A stretch of DNA of 64,000 nt from NCBI RefSeq assembly GCF_028595265.1, contig NZ_JAQQXP010000002.1:558001-622000 (forward strand). The letters run 5' to 3'. Origin of the DNA: Alteromonas gilva. GTDB taxonomy: Bacteria > Pseudomonadota > Gammaproteobacteria > Enterobacterales > Alteromonadaceae. Made by a program: the position numbers and the translations under genes. Numbering within the stretch: position 1 is the first letter of the stretch; each line of letters starts with the position of its first letter. This document shows positions 17,058 through 25,941 of the stretch, one piece after another. The notes under the pieces were generated by a model. That model was not told where the DNA came from, ran no database searches, and saw only the letters and a list, made by a program, of their open reading frames with translations.

Positions 17058-20000
17058 TTAGAAGTTACCACGAACCACAAGGGCAATCCGGCGGTCAGCT
17101 TTAAACCACGAACGTCCAGCTTCCTGACCTTCGTTGTTTAACACCATAATGGTTTCCGACTGCGCCTGGGTCAGGTTTGTTCCCTGTAATCCAACCGTGA
17201 TGTTGTCAGTTGCGTTATAGAATATGGACGCATCAACCTGACCGATATCATCATAAAACAGTGGTGCTTTAGAGATAACGTCACGCGTGGTTAACAGGTA
17301 ACGTGAGCGCCAGTTATATGCGATACGCGCGCTCCAGCCTTCCAGTTCATACATCGCAACCAGGTTGGCTGTATGCTTGGACTGCCCCTGCAGCGGCACG
17401 TTTTCCAGATTTACCCGTACGCCGGTGTCGGTAAAATCATCACCAATCCAGCTTTCATCTTCGGCATCGATTTCGTTGTTAGGTACACCTTTGGCGTCAA
17501 TATAGGTGTATGTCGCCTGCAGTCCCAGGCCATTAAATGGATAGGGTAATGTATCGTAAAACTGCTGATACATAAACTCCAGGCCATCCATGGTGCCTTC
17601 ACCGCCGTTAGTAGTGGAGCTGATCAAGGCGTTTTGCGTTCGCCCGGTAGTTGGGTTGGTAAACGTCTGAACCGCAGCGCCCTGTATAAAGTAGTTTTTA
17701 AGATCTTTGTGGAAGTAAGTCATACTTAACTGTCCCACATCGGCAAAATACCATTCCAGGGCGATATCGTACTGGGTTGATTCCATTGGCTTCAGATAAG
17801 GGTTGCCGCCTGAACCGGTCCACCCTGGCACAAAGGCAGTCTGAATAAGATTTGAACCTGGTTCTGGCTCAACATTGGGATCCGGGTTTGCAATAGGACG
17901 TACAAGCTGTACCTGCTCGTTGCCGAGTTCAGCGCGGTTACGGATGTCGCCCATATCAGGCAGCGCTACCGCTTTTGAAAACGCGAAGCGAGCAATCAGA
18001 TCGTCCATTACCTCTACTTTTAAGTTAAAGCTTGGCAGGAACATATCAAAGTCAGTTTCGGCAGCAAGGGCTTCTTCTGCGTCATTACCGAAAGCGCGAC
18101 TCTCACTGGAGATGTAGTTAAGACCATCGCTGATCCACTGATTGTTCTCGTCTTCGAGCGCGGCTGCGATATCGGCATAGTTACCCGCTTCTACCTGGTC
18201 GTTAATCCAACCACGTACAATGGTATCGGTCAGCGGCTGACCCTGTAGCTCTTCGGGAGGCAGGAAGTCTGGTACCAGGTCAGGGAAGTTAACCGATCCC
18301 AGTGCCTCACGGTCAAGCTCAACATAACGCAGACCCACGTTACCACTCCAGCGTAAGTCGCCGGTACCTTCAAAGTTTAACCGAACATAAACGGCTTTGT
18401 TGGTTTCGGTGGTGACATTGATTTCACCCGGTGTAAACAGACCGTATTTATCATCTACTATGGGGTTGCCGTTTTCATCCGTCCTTTGTGAATAACGCTC
18501 CCAATCACCACCGGCCGACATATAAGGCATCGCACCGCCCATAATCTCGCGCACGTAGGCTTCGGTGGCGTGATAGGTTTGATTGCCCGGAATATTCACC
18601 ACACCACCGCCGTGGAAGTCAGACCAATCAACCAGTTCAAAATTGTCTTGTTGTTCAGCTGGTAACGTATCTAACCAGCCAGCAGGAGCAGCGCCGGTGA
18701 ATTCTGGTGCCAATGAACCCCAGTTCCAACCGGTAGAGCGCACGGTTTGCTCACGCTTAGCATAGCGAATACCACTTTGTACTGACGTAAAAATACCATC
18801 AGACTCGAGGTGGTACGTACCGTCTAAACGGGCGGCGATTGAATCACCCTCTGAGCGCTCATAGTGTTCCATGGCGCTACGCAGCCAGTAAGACGTTGGG
18901 TCCTGGAAGAAATTAGAATCACCCGCTGGGTCGCCGGTGAAGCCCGGATAATTGCCTCCGGCATACACATCCGGGTTGGCATCACGATAGCCAAACCATG
19001 GCTCAATTAAAGTCATTGTTGGCGTTTCACCGGCCAGATCGTACTGCTGACCAGCAAAGGCGCCGGTGTGAACCGTCACATCGTCATCCTGAGTTTCGGC
19101 CCAGATATACTGAACGTCTGCAGATAATTCCAGACTTTCGGTTGCCATCCATTCCAGGTTAAACGATAAATCTTCAACCAAGGTTTCAGTTTGCTTAACG
19201 CGCGAATCAAACTGGAAAGGATAACCAAACTGCGGGCGACCACCCGCTTCCCAAGAACGTACAACCCGATCAGCGTTACCATCGGCGGCACGCCAGCCAT
19301 CAACGCCCTGAGTCATGGTGCCGGATTCGAACAAACCTTCGTCGTTAAATTCAAATTCTGTGCCTTCCAACGCACGGGTGCGGCGGCCATCAAGGTTGTA
19401 GTAACCGCCCTGATATTTAATCGCTTGCTCATGCCACGACAGGCTCGCATCTGAGCGAATGTACTGCATGGTGGCAAGAATGGTTTCGTCTTCATTTTCC
19501 CACTGCAGGGCACTGGCAAAACCTTCACGAGAACGGTCATCAAACTTGTTCAGTGCGTTTGATGCATTTGGCATCCACACCGTACCGTTACCATCTTCGC
19601 CTACAAAGCGCTCGGCACCGGCTAAATCACGGGCATAAAACTGCACATAGGCATCAGACTGAATACCGTGTGAGCGTCCGTACAGCTGTGAGTTGGCGTA
19701 GTTAAGTAACAGGCCAATCTCGCCGTTTCCATCGAGCTCCCAACGGTCACTGAATAAACCTGATAATGTGGGACTGCCTTTTTCGGCCAGATCGCCATAC
19801 GAATAGTCAGCACTGAATGCCAGTACGCGTTCTTCGGAGTCAAATGGCTTACGGGTTCGCAGGCTGATCGTACCGCCAATACCACCTTCAATCATATCGG
19901 CAGTTTGGTTTTTATAAATGTCGACACCGCCCATTAATTCTGGCGATACGTCCTGGAATGACAGACCACGGCCACTGTTTGCGGTAAAGGAGTCACGGCC

Positions 20001-20414
20001 GTTAAACTCACTACGTGTCTGGGTCATACCACGAATAATGGCGCCGCTGCCTTCCACACTGAAATGGTCAGGGTCATCAGGGCCGGCAAAACGTTCAATA
20101 GATACACCGGGTAAACGCTGAATGGCTTCTAACACGCTTCGATCGGGCAGTGAGCCAATGTCTTCAGCTGTAATGGAGTCGACAACGGTATCTGAGAAAC
20201 GTTTGAGGTTCTGAGCGTTGAGCAGGTTACCACGTACGCCCCTTACCTCAATTTGCTCTACGACTTCTTCGTCTTCGTCGGCTTCATTAGTGTCCTGTGC
20301 TGGGGTTTCTTGCGCCATGGCACCATGCATCGCTGACATAATAGTCAGTGCTATCAATGATTTGTTAAATGTGTGCGAAAATCGGTTTTTGTTGTGTGCC
20401 CGAATCTTAGCCAT
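17058..20414 (-). CDS. TonB-dependent outer membrane receptor, oligosaccharide type
   Basis: A 1118-residue receptor with a signal peptide (about residues 1-35, ending AMA) and an acidic linker, then a plug domain with EQIEVRGVRGNL (TonB box region), DSITAEDIGSLPDRSVLEAIQRLPGVSIER, and GGVDIYKNQTADMIEGGIGGTISLRTRKP. The 22-strand barrel ends in a terminal Phe (VVRGNF). The sequence type is the TonB-Xanth-Caul group, which imports oligosaccharides in marine and freshwater plant-matter degraders. GGAGAAG precedes the ATG. In this locus the cargo is most likely xylo-oligosaccharides, which is inferred from context. No SusD homologue is present. Confidence 0.94.
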   Translation of the reverse strand: MAKIRAHNKNRFSHTFNKSLIALTIMSAMHGAMAQETPAQDTNEADEDEEVVEQIEVRGVRGNLLNAQNLKRFSDTVVDSITAEDIGSLPDRSVLEAIQRLPGVSIERFAGPDDPDHFSVEGSGAIIRGMTQTRSEFNGRDSFTANSGRGLSFQDVSPELMGGVDIYKNQTADMIEGGIGGTISLRTRKPFDSEERVLAFSADYSYGDLAEKGSPTLSGLFSDRWELDGNGEIGLLLNYANSQLYGRSHGIQSDAYVQFYARDLAGAERFVGEDGNGTVWMPNASNALNKFDDRSREGFASALQWENEDETILATMQYIRSDASLSWHEQAIKYQGGYYNLDGRRTRALEGTEFEFNDEGLFESGTMTQGVDGWRAADGNADRVVRSWEAGGRPQFGYPFQFDSRVKQTETLVEDLSFNLEWMATESLELSADVQYIWAETQDDDVTVHTGAFAGQQYDLAGETPTMTLIEPWFGYRDANPDVYAGGNYPGFTGDPAGDSNFFQDPTSYWLRSAMEHYERSEGDSIAARLDGTYHLESDGIFTSVQSGIRYAKREQTVRSTGWNWGSLAPEFTGAAPAGWLDTLPAEQQDNFELVDWSDFHGGGVVNIPGNQTYHATEAYVREIMGGAMPYMSAGGDWERYSQRTDENGNPIVDDKYGLFTPGEINVTTETNKAVYVRLNFEGTGDLRWSGNVGLRYVELDREALGSVNFPDLVPDFLPPEELQGQPLTDTIVRGWINDQVEAGNYADIAAALEDENNQWISDGLNYISSESRAFGNDAEEALAAETDFDMFLPSFNLKVEVMDDLIARFAFSKAVALPDMGDIRNRAELGNEQVQLVRPIANPDPNVEPEPGSNLIQTAFVPGWTGSGGNPYLKPMESTQYDIALEWYFADVGQLSMTYFHKDLKNYFIQGAAVQTFTNPTTGRTQNALISSTTNGGEGTMDGLEFMYQQFYDTLPYPFNGLGLQATYTYIDAKGVPNNEIDAEDESWIGDDFTDTGVRVNLENVPLQGQSKHTANLVAMYELEGWSARIAYNWRSRYLLTTRDVISKAPLFYDDIGQVDASIFYNATDNITVGLQGTNLTQAQSETIMVLNNEGQEAGRSWFKADRRIALVVRGNF

Positions 20415-20687
20415 TTTTACTTCTCCGCTGAGATAGAATGGAATTCTTGTAATCCACCTTATTGACTCAAAAAACTACCACCAGAAGACAGTGCCGATGT
20501 AAGCCAATTATGGTGTGAGCATAGTGTGTTAGGTAAGTTGAAGTATCAATAGTATGTTAAAATATCACAAAGTAAAAACCATATATCGCAACAATGAATT
20601 AACATTTGGCGTGAAGTGAAATGCAAATAACTGTTTTAAATGAAGTAAATTTTGGTAAAGCCGTTTATTTGTATGACAAATAAAAGC
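20415..20687 (-). promoter_or_regulatory. Receptor promoter region with a 9-bp inverted repeat
   Basis: This AT-rich stretch between GH9 and the TonB receptor (320 bp in all) must hold the receptor promoter, as a terminator closes GH9. TTTATTTGT at 20664-20672 and ACAAATAAA at 20676-20684 form a perfect 9-bp dyad around ATG, about 250 bp before the receptor start. I see no convincing -10/-35 pair. The dyad could be an operator or a second hairpin behind the terminator. Confidence 0.4.
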
Positions 20688-20722
20688 GGCGAGAAACAAA
20701 GTCTTTACAAATGCTTCTCGCC
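20688..20722 (-). terminator. Terminator downstream of the GH9 gene
   Basis: GGCGAGAA pairs with TTCTCGCC (8 bp) around a long 19-nt loop. On the minus strand the stem is followed by GCTTTTATTTG, a moderate T-rich tail. It lies 13 bp after the GH9 stop. Confidence 0.65.
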
Positions 20723-20734
20723 GGCGGGGTGGGA

Positions 20735-22465
20735 TTATTCGCTGTAGTTGAGCAATGCGGCAACGGAATACACCAGGGGGGCATTCCAGTTTATGGTTAC
20801 TTCGTTAGTCGAATAACTGCACCAATCATCTAAATACGATGTGGCAGGTAGCGAAGACGAGTAGTTGCAATTATCCTGATGCCCGTTTTGGGGGCCGCCG
20901 GCCAGAAAGCCGGGTACTGGTTCGGCGATATCATCGGCATGCGACTGACGATGATGAATGAACATCGGTGTCTGTTCACCATGGCCGGTAACGAAACTGT
21001 AGCCGGTAGGATTTTTACCCAACACATAGTCAACAAGCCCGGTCATCGCTTCAAGGTAGCTGCTGTCGTTACTGAGTTCATAGGCTTTAGCCAGCATCAT
21101 TGCATGGTTCATTGCCACACCGTTACTGCCCCACACAAAGTCATTGCCGTTCATGGCAACTTTTAGCGGTGAGACCTGTGCTCGTTCAGCGAGTTGGGTG
21201 GCATAGTCCAAAAAACGCGCCTTAAGTTCGTTGTAACGCGGTTGGCCCAGGGTCGACTGACCCTCTGATGACAGTAGCGATAGATAGGCGAGGCCCATCG
21301 TATTTGACCAGCCCGGCGTTGATGGATAGCCGAGATAATTGTCCATTGCTGTCAGGTAAGCCTGATTACCCGTTGTCAGATACAGTTCAGTCGCGGCCCA
21401 GGCAAATTCGTCGTTGAATTCGTTGTCGCCGTATTCCCCGGTTACCACATTCTCCGGGTTGGCAAAAGGTAAGTCAGGGTGACTTGTTGCCCACTGCCAT
21501 GCTTCTTCTGCTGCCGAAAGATAGGTATTTGTCATGTCCGGGTAAACGCGGGCGGCGGTAGCCATGACACCGGCAAAATTGAGCGTCGCTGCAGTACCTT
21601 TGTCTACAACATAGCGCTGTGCAGTGGCTTGTGCCGGCATGACATCAGGGGCAAAATTAAGTGTGGTAAGTTTGTGAAACACGCCTCCGTCTGCGTCCTG
21701 CATGGTAAGCATCCAGGCCAAATTCCAACTGACCTCATCGAGCAAATCGGGCTGAGCATTGGTTGATTCAGGAATATTCCAGGTACGTCCGTCATAAAAG
21801 TCAGCGAAGTCCAGATAGGCTCGCATTAACGTGTACGTGGAAATGCCGGAATTAACGATGTATTTATTATAATCACCAGCGTCATACCAGCCCCTGGGGC
21901 TGGACAGGGGTTGGTCGGGGTTATTCAAATTGATGATATGGGTATCAGGGTGGCCTGCTGCGCGCTGCCATTTACCGGCAAAAGCTGGATCCAAAGCGGC
22001 GCTGGCGCGATTAAAGTAATAGGCTTTTATGCTGGCATCATGCAATGCTTCGGCGCGCTCTGCCGACACTTTAAAAGCGGTATAGTCATCAGAATCTGCC
22101 ACATTTAAGCGATACTGACCTTCTGCAGTGATACCGCTTACGTCAGCAACGGATAAGGTTTCATCGGCCAAAGACCAGTATGCCGGTTGCGATGTGACGC
22201 CGGATAAAACAGTTTCTCCATTGTTCATATTGCTCACCGTAAACGCCAGTGGTGAATCGGTACGCACGATGATTAACTTTTTCTGTGCAGGCACATAGCC
22301 CACCTGATTTTTATAAAATGCAATGGTTTTGGTTTCCACCGGTGATTCGGTAACCGGTGGTATAGCCGGCGCAGCGTCGCCACCACCGCCACATGCCACG
22401 AGGCCCAGAGCCAGGGGTATAGCAACCAAGAGTTTGCGATATGATGTACTGATATTGTTGGACAT
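20735..22465 (-). CDS. GH9 glycoside hydrolase lipoprotein with N-terminal CelD-like Ig domain
   Basis: A 576-residue protein with a lipobox ending LVACGGGG. An Ig-like N-terminal domain (about residues 45-135) contains FYKNQVGYVP, as in CelD-type GH9 enzymes. The (alpha/alpha)6 catalytic domain has GWYDAGDYNKYIVNSG, with the nucleophile/base Asp pair, VLGKNPTGYSFVTGHG, and a C-terminal STNEVTINWNAPLVYS with the acid Glu. GH9 enzymes mostly cut beta-1,4-glucans, so its place among xylan genes is unusual; it may target cellodextrins, mixed-linkage glucan or xyloglucan. It follows the acetylesterase gene by 23 nt. Confidence 0.93.
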   Translation of the reverse strand: MSNNISTSYRKLLVAIPLALGLVACGGGGDAAPAIPPVTESPVETKTIAFYKNQVGYVPAQKKLIIVRTDSPLAFTVSNMNNGETVLSGVTSQPAYWSLADETLSVADVSGITAEGQYRLNVADSDDYTAFKVSAERAEALHDASIKAYYFNRASAALDPAFAGKWQRAAGHPDTHIINLNNPDQPLSSPRGWYDAGDYNKYIVNSGISTYTLMRAYLDFADFYDGRTWNIPESTNAQPDLLDEVSWNLAWMLTMQDADGGVFHKLTTLNFAPDVMPAQATAQRYVVDKGTAATLNFAGVMATAARVYPDMTNTYLSAAEEAWQWATSHPDLPFANPENVVTGEYGDNEFNDEFAWAATELYLTTGNQAYLTAMDNYLGYPSTPGWSNTMGLAYLSLLSSEGQSTLGQPRYNELKARFLDYATQLAERAQVSPLKVAMNGNDFVWGSNGVAMNHAMMLAKAYELSNDSSYLEAMTGLVDYVLGKNPTGYSFVTGHGEQTPMFIHHRQSHADDIAEPVPGFLAGGPQNGHQDNCNYSSSLPATSYLDDWCSYSTNEVTINWNAPLVYSVAALLNYSE

Positions 22466-22488
22466 AGTAATTCAGCCTGTTGTCACGG

Positions 22489-24411
22489 TTAATTAGATGC
22501 TTCTGCATTCTCAATACTGAGCGTGAAAGGTGCCGCTGGCAGTGCTGCCCGGTTATATAGCCCTGGCTCCGGATTGTCTGCCCAGCCATAACGTACGGTA
22601 ACCGGCTCTGTCACCTTGTCGCTGTATAGCGTTACTGACTCCTTATTCATAACCGTTCTTGCCCAATAATACTGCCCGTCGGCGCCGGCGAGGGCGAAGC
22701 TGCGTCGCAAAGACGAGGCGGCGGTAAGCCCGCCGACAGTATTGTCAAAATACACCGTGGTTTTACCCTCATTAAATTGTGCTTTGGTGGCAATCGGGCC
22801 TTGATAAGCAACATCCTGTCCATAAGCAATATTGCGCGCAGCAAGGGCTAAGCGTTTTGCCACTGCGGCTTTGTTGACCGGATGAATATCGTTCCATTCA
22901 CCCAGGTCAATGGTCACAATCGATGCCGTATTGGGCAGCTCACTGACTTGTTGTTGCTGGTCCCGAAGTACCGCCCAGTTGCTGTCGACAGGATGGCGCT
23001 GTTGGGCCATGAAATTGGTTAACTGGATCACAAAAAAAGGCATATCCGGCTGTTGCCAGCGCGTGCGCCAGTGTTTAATCATGGCAGATAATTTGGCCGC
23101 ATAGTCGTTAGGAGAACTACTGTTTGACTCACCCTGGTACCATACCGCTCCGGTTACAGGAAAATCAGTTGCCGGAGCAATCATGGCATTGAACAAGCCC
23201 ATCGGCTTCCAGCGGATAAATGTAGAGCCTGCCACCGGCGACACTTCTGTGGCAACTTTGTAGCGCCATTCGCCAATCAGGCTATGGCGGGCATTGTCAG
23301 TTCCTAAGAAGTAAGTTTTATCTTTAACGAAACCAGTTTGCATTTTATTGGCGGTGATGCGAACCGCTATGACATTCTCACCCGCCTTGAGTAATTCGGG
23401 CGCGACCTGATATCGTCGTGGCGGATACTGATAGCCGGTGCTGCCGACCTTTTGCCCGTTAATGTAGGCCTCATCGGCGTCAACAATGCGCCCCAGACGT
23501 AAAATGAGCGGCTCATCGGGCACTTGGTCAAGATGGATTGTTTTGCGGAGCCACCACACGCCGGTGAATCCGTCAGCTTTGGCGGGCAAATTACCCGGCA
23601 TCATTATGGTTTGCCAGTCGCTATCGTTAAAGTCGGATGCATACCACTTTTCGGCCAGACCCTGGTCTTTCTGATGCAGTTCGCTGTACCATTTGTCGGC
23701 GCGCTCCTGGTCTGTTTTACGTGTGCTGGCATCCACAGCTGGATCAGCGAAATATACCCCTTCAGCAATTTTATCCGGGTACGGAGCCAGAATATCTTTG
23801 TGCATCCAGGCTTCTATTGGCGAGCCACCTAACGACGCGTTCACGATGCCAATGGGAACGTTTTGGTCAAGGTAAAGTTGGCGGGCAAAGTAGTAGGCTA
23901 CGGCGGAGAGTTGCCGAATATTTTGCTGGGTGGCGCTGCGCCAGTGACCATTTTCGTAATCTGTGTTCTCACCATCGAAACGGTACGTATCCGGCACCGT
24001 AAACTCGCGGATCAAAGGATAATTCGCCTCGGCAACATCGAGGGGGTAAGCTTCCTCAACACGAGCCATCGTCAGCTCCATGTTTGATTGTCCGGAAGTA
24101 AACCAGACATCACCAAAATAGAGGTTGGTAACAGTAAGGGGATTATCTGCTTTTATGGTGAGTTGATGCGGTCCGCCAGCTTGCTGTGCGGGCAATTCAT
24201 ACTTCCACTCGCCGTTTGTAGCTGAAGTTTCACCGAGTAACTGCTCGTTTAGGTAAACCTGAATAGGCGTGGTGGTATCTGAGGTGCCTGTTAAGGGGAT
24301 AGGTTTATCGCGTTGTAATATCGCGTTATCAGCGATCAATCGGTGTAGGGTTGTTGTTGCCCCGACAGAGATCGAGAACAGGCAGGTACAAAGCAAAATT
24401 AACCGAATCAA
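22489..24411 (-). CDS. Sialate O-acetylesterase (SASA) family exported esterase, probable acetylxylan esterase
   Basis: A 640-residue protein. The start is a TTG at 24411 because AAGGAG lies six bases before it; a more upstream ATG would fall inside a terminator hairpin. A signal peptide follows (IRLILLCTCLFSISVGA). It has the SGNH-type motif SGQSNME, a second block WYQGESNSSSPNDY, and DIHPVNK with the catalytic Asp/His. A beta-sandwich insert lies in the middle. In hemicellulose loci such proteins usually deacetylate xylan rather than sialate. It leads the esterase-GH9 unit. The precise ester is inferred. Confidence 0.87.
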   Translation of the reverse strand: MIRLILLCTCLFSISVGATTTLHRLIADNAILQRDKPIPLTGTSDTTTPIQVYLNEQLLGETSATNGEWKYELPAQQAGGPHQLTIKADNPLTVTNLYFGDVWFTSGQSNMELTMARVEEAYPLDVAEANYPLIREFTVPDTYRFDGENTDYENGHWRSATQQNIRQLSAVAYYFARQLYLDQNVPIGIVNASLGGSPIEAWMHKDILAPYPDKIAEGVYFADPAVDASTRKTDQERADKWYSELHQKDQGLAEKWYASDFNDSDWQTIMMPGNLPAKADGFTGVWWLRKTIHLDQVPDEPLILRLGRIVDADEAYINGQKVGSTGYQYPPRRYQVAPELLKAGENVIAVRITANKMQTGFVKDKTYFLGTDNARHSLIGEWRYKVATEVSPVAGSTFIRWKPMGLFNAMIAPATDFPVTGAVWYQGESNSSSPNDYAAKLSAMIKHWRTRWQQPDMPFFVIQLTNFMAQQRHPVDSNWAVLRDQQQQVSELPNTASIVTIDLGEWNDIHPVNKAAVAKRLALAARNIAYGQDVAYQGPIATKAQFNEGKTTVYFDNTVGGLTAASSLRRSFALAGADGQYYWARTVMNKESVTLYSDKVTEPVTVRYGWADNPEPGLYNRAALPAAPFTLSIENAEASN

Positions 24412-24432
24412 CTTTTTCTCCTTCAGAAACAA

Positions 24433-24461
24433 AAAAAGTGCAGAGAATGTCTGCACTTTTT
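24433..24461. terminator. Strong intrinsic terminator between xylA and the esterase gene
   Basis: AAAAAGTGCAGA and TCTGCACTTTTT form a perfect 12-bp stem around a 5-nt loop, with T-runs on both strands. It stands 31 bp after the xylA stop and ends 22 bp before the TTG start of the esterase gene, so that gene is reached mainly by readthrough unless a promoter hides in the 80-bp gap. Confidence 0.9.
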
Positions 24462-24491
24462 AGCAATCAAAATCAATTAACGCAGCGTCAA

Positions 24492-25811
24492 TTAACGAAA
24501 AATGACTTGGTTTACTTGGTTTTCTAACAACTCCTGGCTGCCGGAAGCTTGCTTCGGATCAAGCTGTTTCTCGGTAGCAAAGCTTGCCAGCGACTCCAGC
24601 GAGTAACCACCGCTCAGAATCTTTTCGCCAAGTTCCTTGTTCCAACCTGCATAGCGCTTGGCTTTAGCGTCAGCAATGAAGTCGTTTTCGATCATCGCTG
24701 CGGCTTTTTTCAGGCCTAATGCACAGGTGTCCATACCGCCAATGTGGCCATGGAATAAATCTGCTGCATCAATACTCTGACGACGTAACTTGGTGTCAAA
24801 ATTAAAGCCACCGGAGGTATAACCGCCGTTTTTCAAAATTTCATAACAAATTAATGTCATTTCTTCTACGCTGTTAGGGAACTGATCTGTATCCCAGCCT
24901 AACTGCGCGTCACCGCGGTTAGCGTCAATTGAACCAAACACGTCCAACGCAAACGCCGTGGCAATTTCGTGATGGAACGAATGACCTGAAAGTGTGGCGT
25001 GGTTTGCTTCGATGTTTACTGCAAACTCCTTTTCCAGACCGTATTCTTTTAGAAACCCGTAAACAGTCGCAGTATCATAATCATACTGATGTTTGGTTGG
25101 CTCTTGTGGCTTTGGCTCAATTAACAGCAGCCCATCAAAGCCAATTTTGTACTTGTGCTCAACAACCATGTTCATGAAGCGGCCTAACTGAGCGCGCTCA
25201 CGCTTAAGGTCGGTGTTCAGCAAGGTTTCATACCCTTCGCGCCCGCCCCATAGTACATAGTTTGCGCCACCAAGCTTTTTGGTTGCATTCATCGCATGAA
25301 AAACCTGCGTCGCAGCGCGGGCAAAAATCTCTGGATCCGGGTTCGTAGAAGCGCCAGACATATAGCGCGGGTGGCTAAACACGTTAGCCGTGCCCCATAG
25401 CAATTTCATGCCGGTTTCTTCTTGTTTTGCACCAAGAATGTCGGTCATTTCGCCAAAGTTACGAATGTAATCATTAATGGTGTCGCCTTCAGGCGCTACA
25501 TCAATATCATGAAAGCAGTAAAAAGGGGCGCCCAGTTTGCGGAAAAATTCAAAGGCAACATCTGCTTTTTGCTTGGCGCGCTCCATCGCATCGCCTGGCT
25601 TCAGCCAGGGGCGGTCGAAAGTGCTGCCGCCAAATACGTCCGCACCATCCCAGCAGAAGTTATGCCAGTAACATGAAGCAAAGCGCAGGTGCTCTTCCAT
25701 GGTTTTTCCTAACACCACTTCTTTGGGGTTATAGTGTTTAAATGCTAGTGGGTTCGTCGACTCAGCGCCTTCATATTGAATTGGGCTGATGTCCTGAAAA
25801 TAGTCCGCCAT
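24492..25811 (-). CDS. xylA: Xylose isomerase
   Basis: A 439-residue protein, the standard length of the large xylose isomerase class (E. coli XylA 440). The metal and active-site segments are present: CFHDIDVAPEGDT with the catalytic His-Asp, LLIEPKPQEPTKHQYD, NIEANHATLSGH and IDANRGDAQLGWDTDQFP with metal-binding Asp residues. It converts D-xylose to D-xylulose in the cytoplasm. AGGAGT precedes the ATG. It is the second gene of a xylB-xylA unit, with a 126-bp spacer that carries AT-rich direct repeats. Confidence 0.98.
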   Translation of the reverse strand: MADYFQDISPIQYEGAESTNPLAFKHYNPKEVVLGKTMEEHLRFASCYWHNFCWDGADVFGGSTFDRPWLKPGDAMERAKQKADVAFEFFRKLGAPFYCFHDIDVAPEGDTINDYIRNFGEMTDILGAKQEETGMKLLWGTANVFSHPRYMSGASTNPDPEIFARAATQVFHAMNATKKLGGANYVLWGGREGYETLLNTDLKRERAQLGRFMNMVVEHKYKIGFDGLLLIEPKPQEPTKHQYDYDTATVYGFLKEYGLEKEFAVNIEANHATLSGHSFHHEIATAFALDVFGSIDANRGDAQLGWDTDQFPNSVEEMTLICYEILKNGGYTSGGFNFDTKLRRQSIDAADLFHGHIGGMDTCALGLKKAAAMIENDFIADAKAKRYAGWNKELGEKILSGGYSLESLASFATEKQLDPKQASGSQELLENQVNQVIFR

Positions 25812-25912
25812 TGTTAACTCCTGATTGGGCCGAGTGGCCCGTTATTTAATGTTGCTAATACTGTGCAATCGTGGCTACTTCGACAATTATGTAAATTTCA
25901 TCGAGTCTTGTG

Positions 25913-25941
25913 TTTTTTGTTAAATTTGTATTTTTTGTTAA
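25913..25941. promoter_or_regulatory. AT-rich direct repeats upstream of xylA
   Basis: TTTTTTGTTAA occurs at 25913-25923 and 25931-25941, separated by AATTTGTA. The block AAATTTGTATTTTTTGTTAA (25922-25941) recurs, with two single-base insertions, at 27461-27482 in the xylB-xylR gap. It overlaps the xylB stop codon and lies about 100 bp before xylA. A XylR or other regulator site is inferred from recurrence at two xyl promoters. Confidence 0.45.

Noticed and set aside
24464..24491. Upstream ATG (24456) as the esterase start
   Set aside because: It falls inside the terminator hairpin and has no ribosome-binding site; the TTG at 24411 has AAGGAG and a clean signal peptide.
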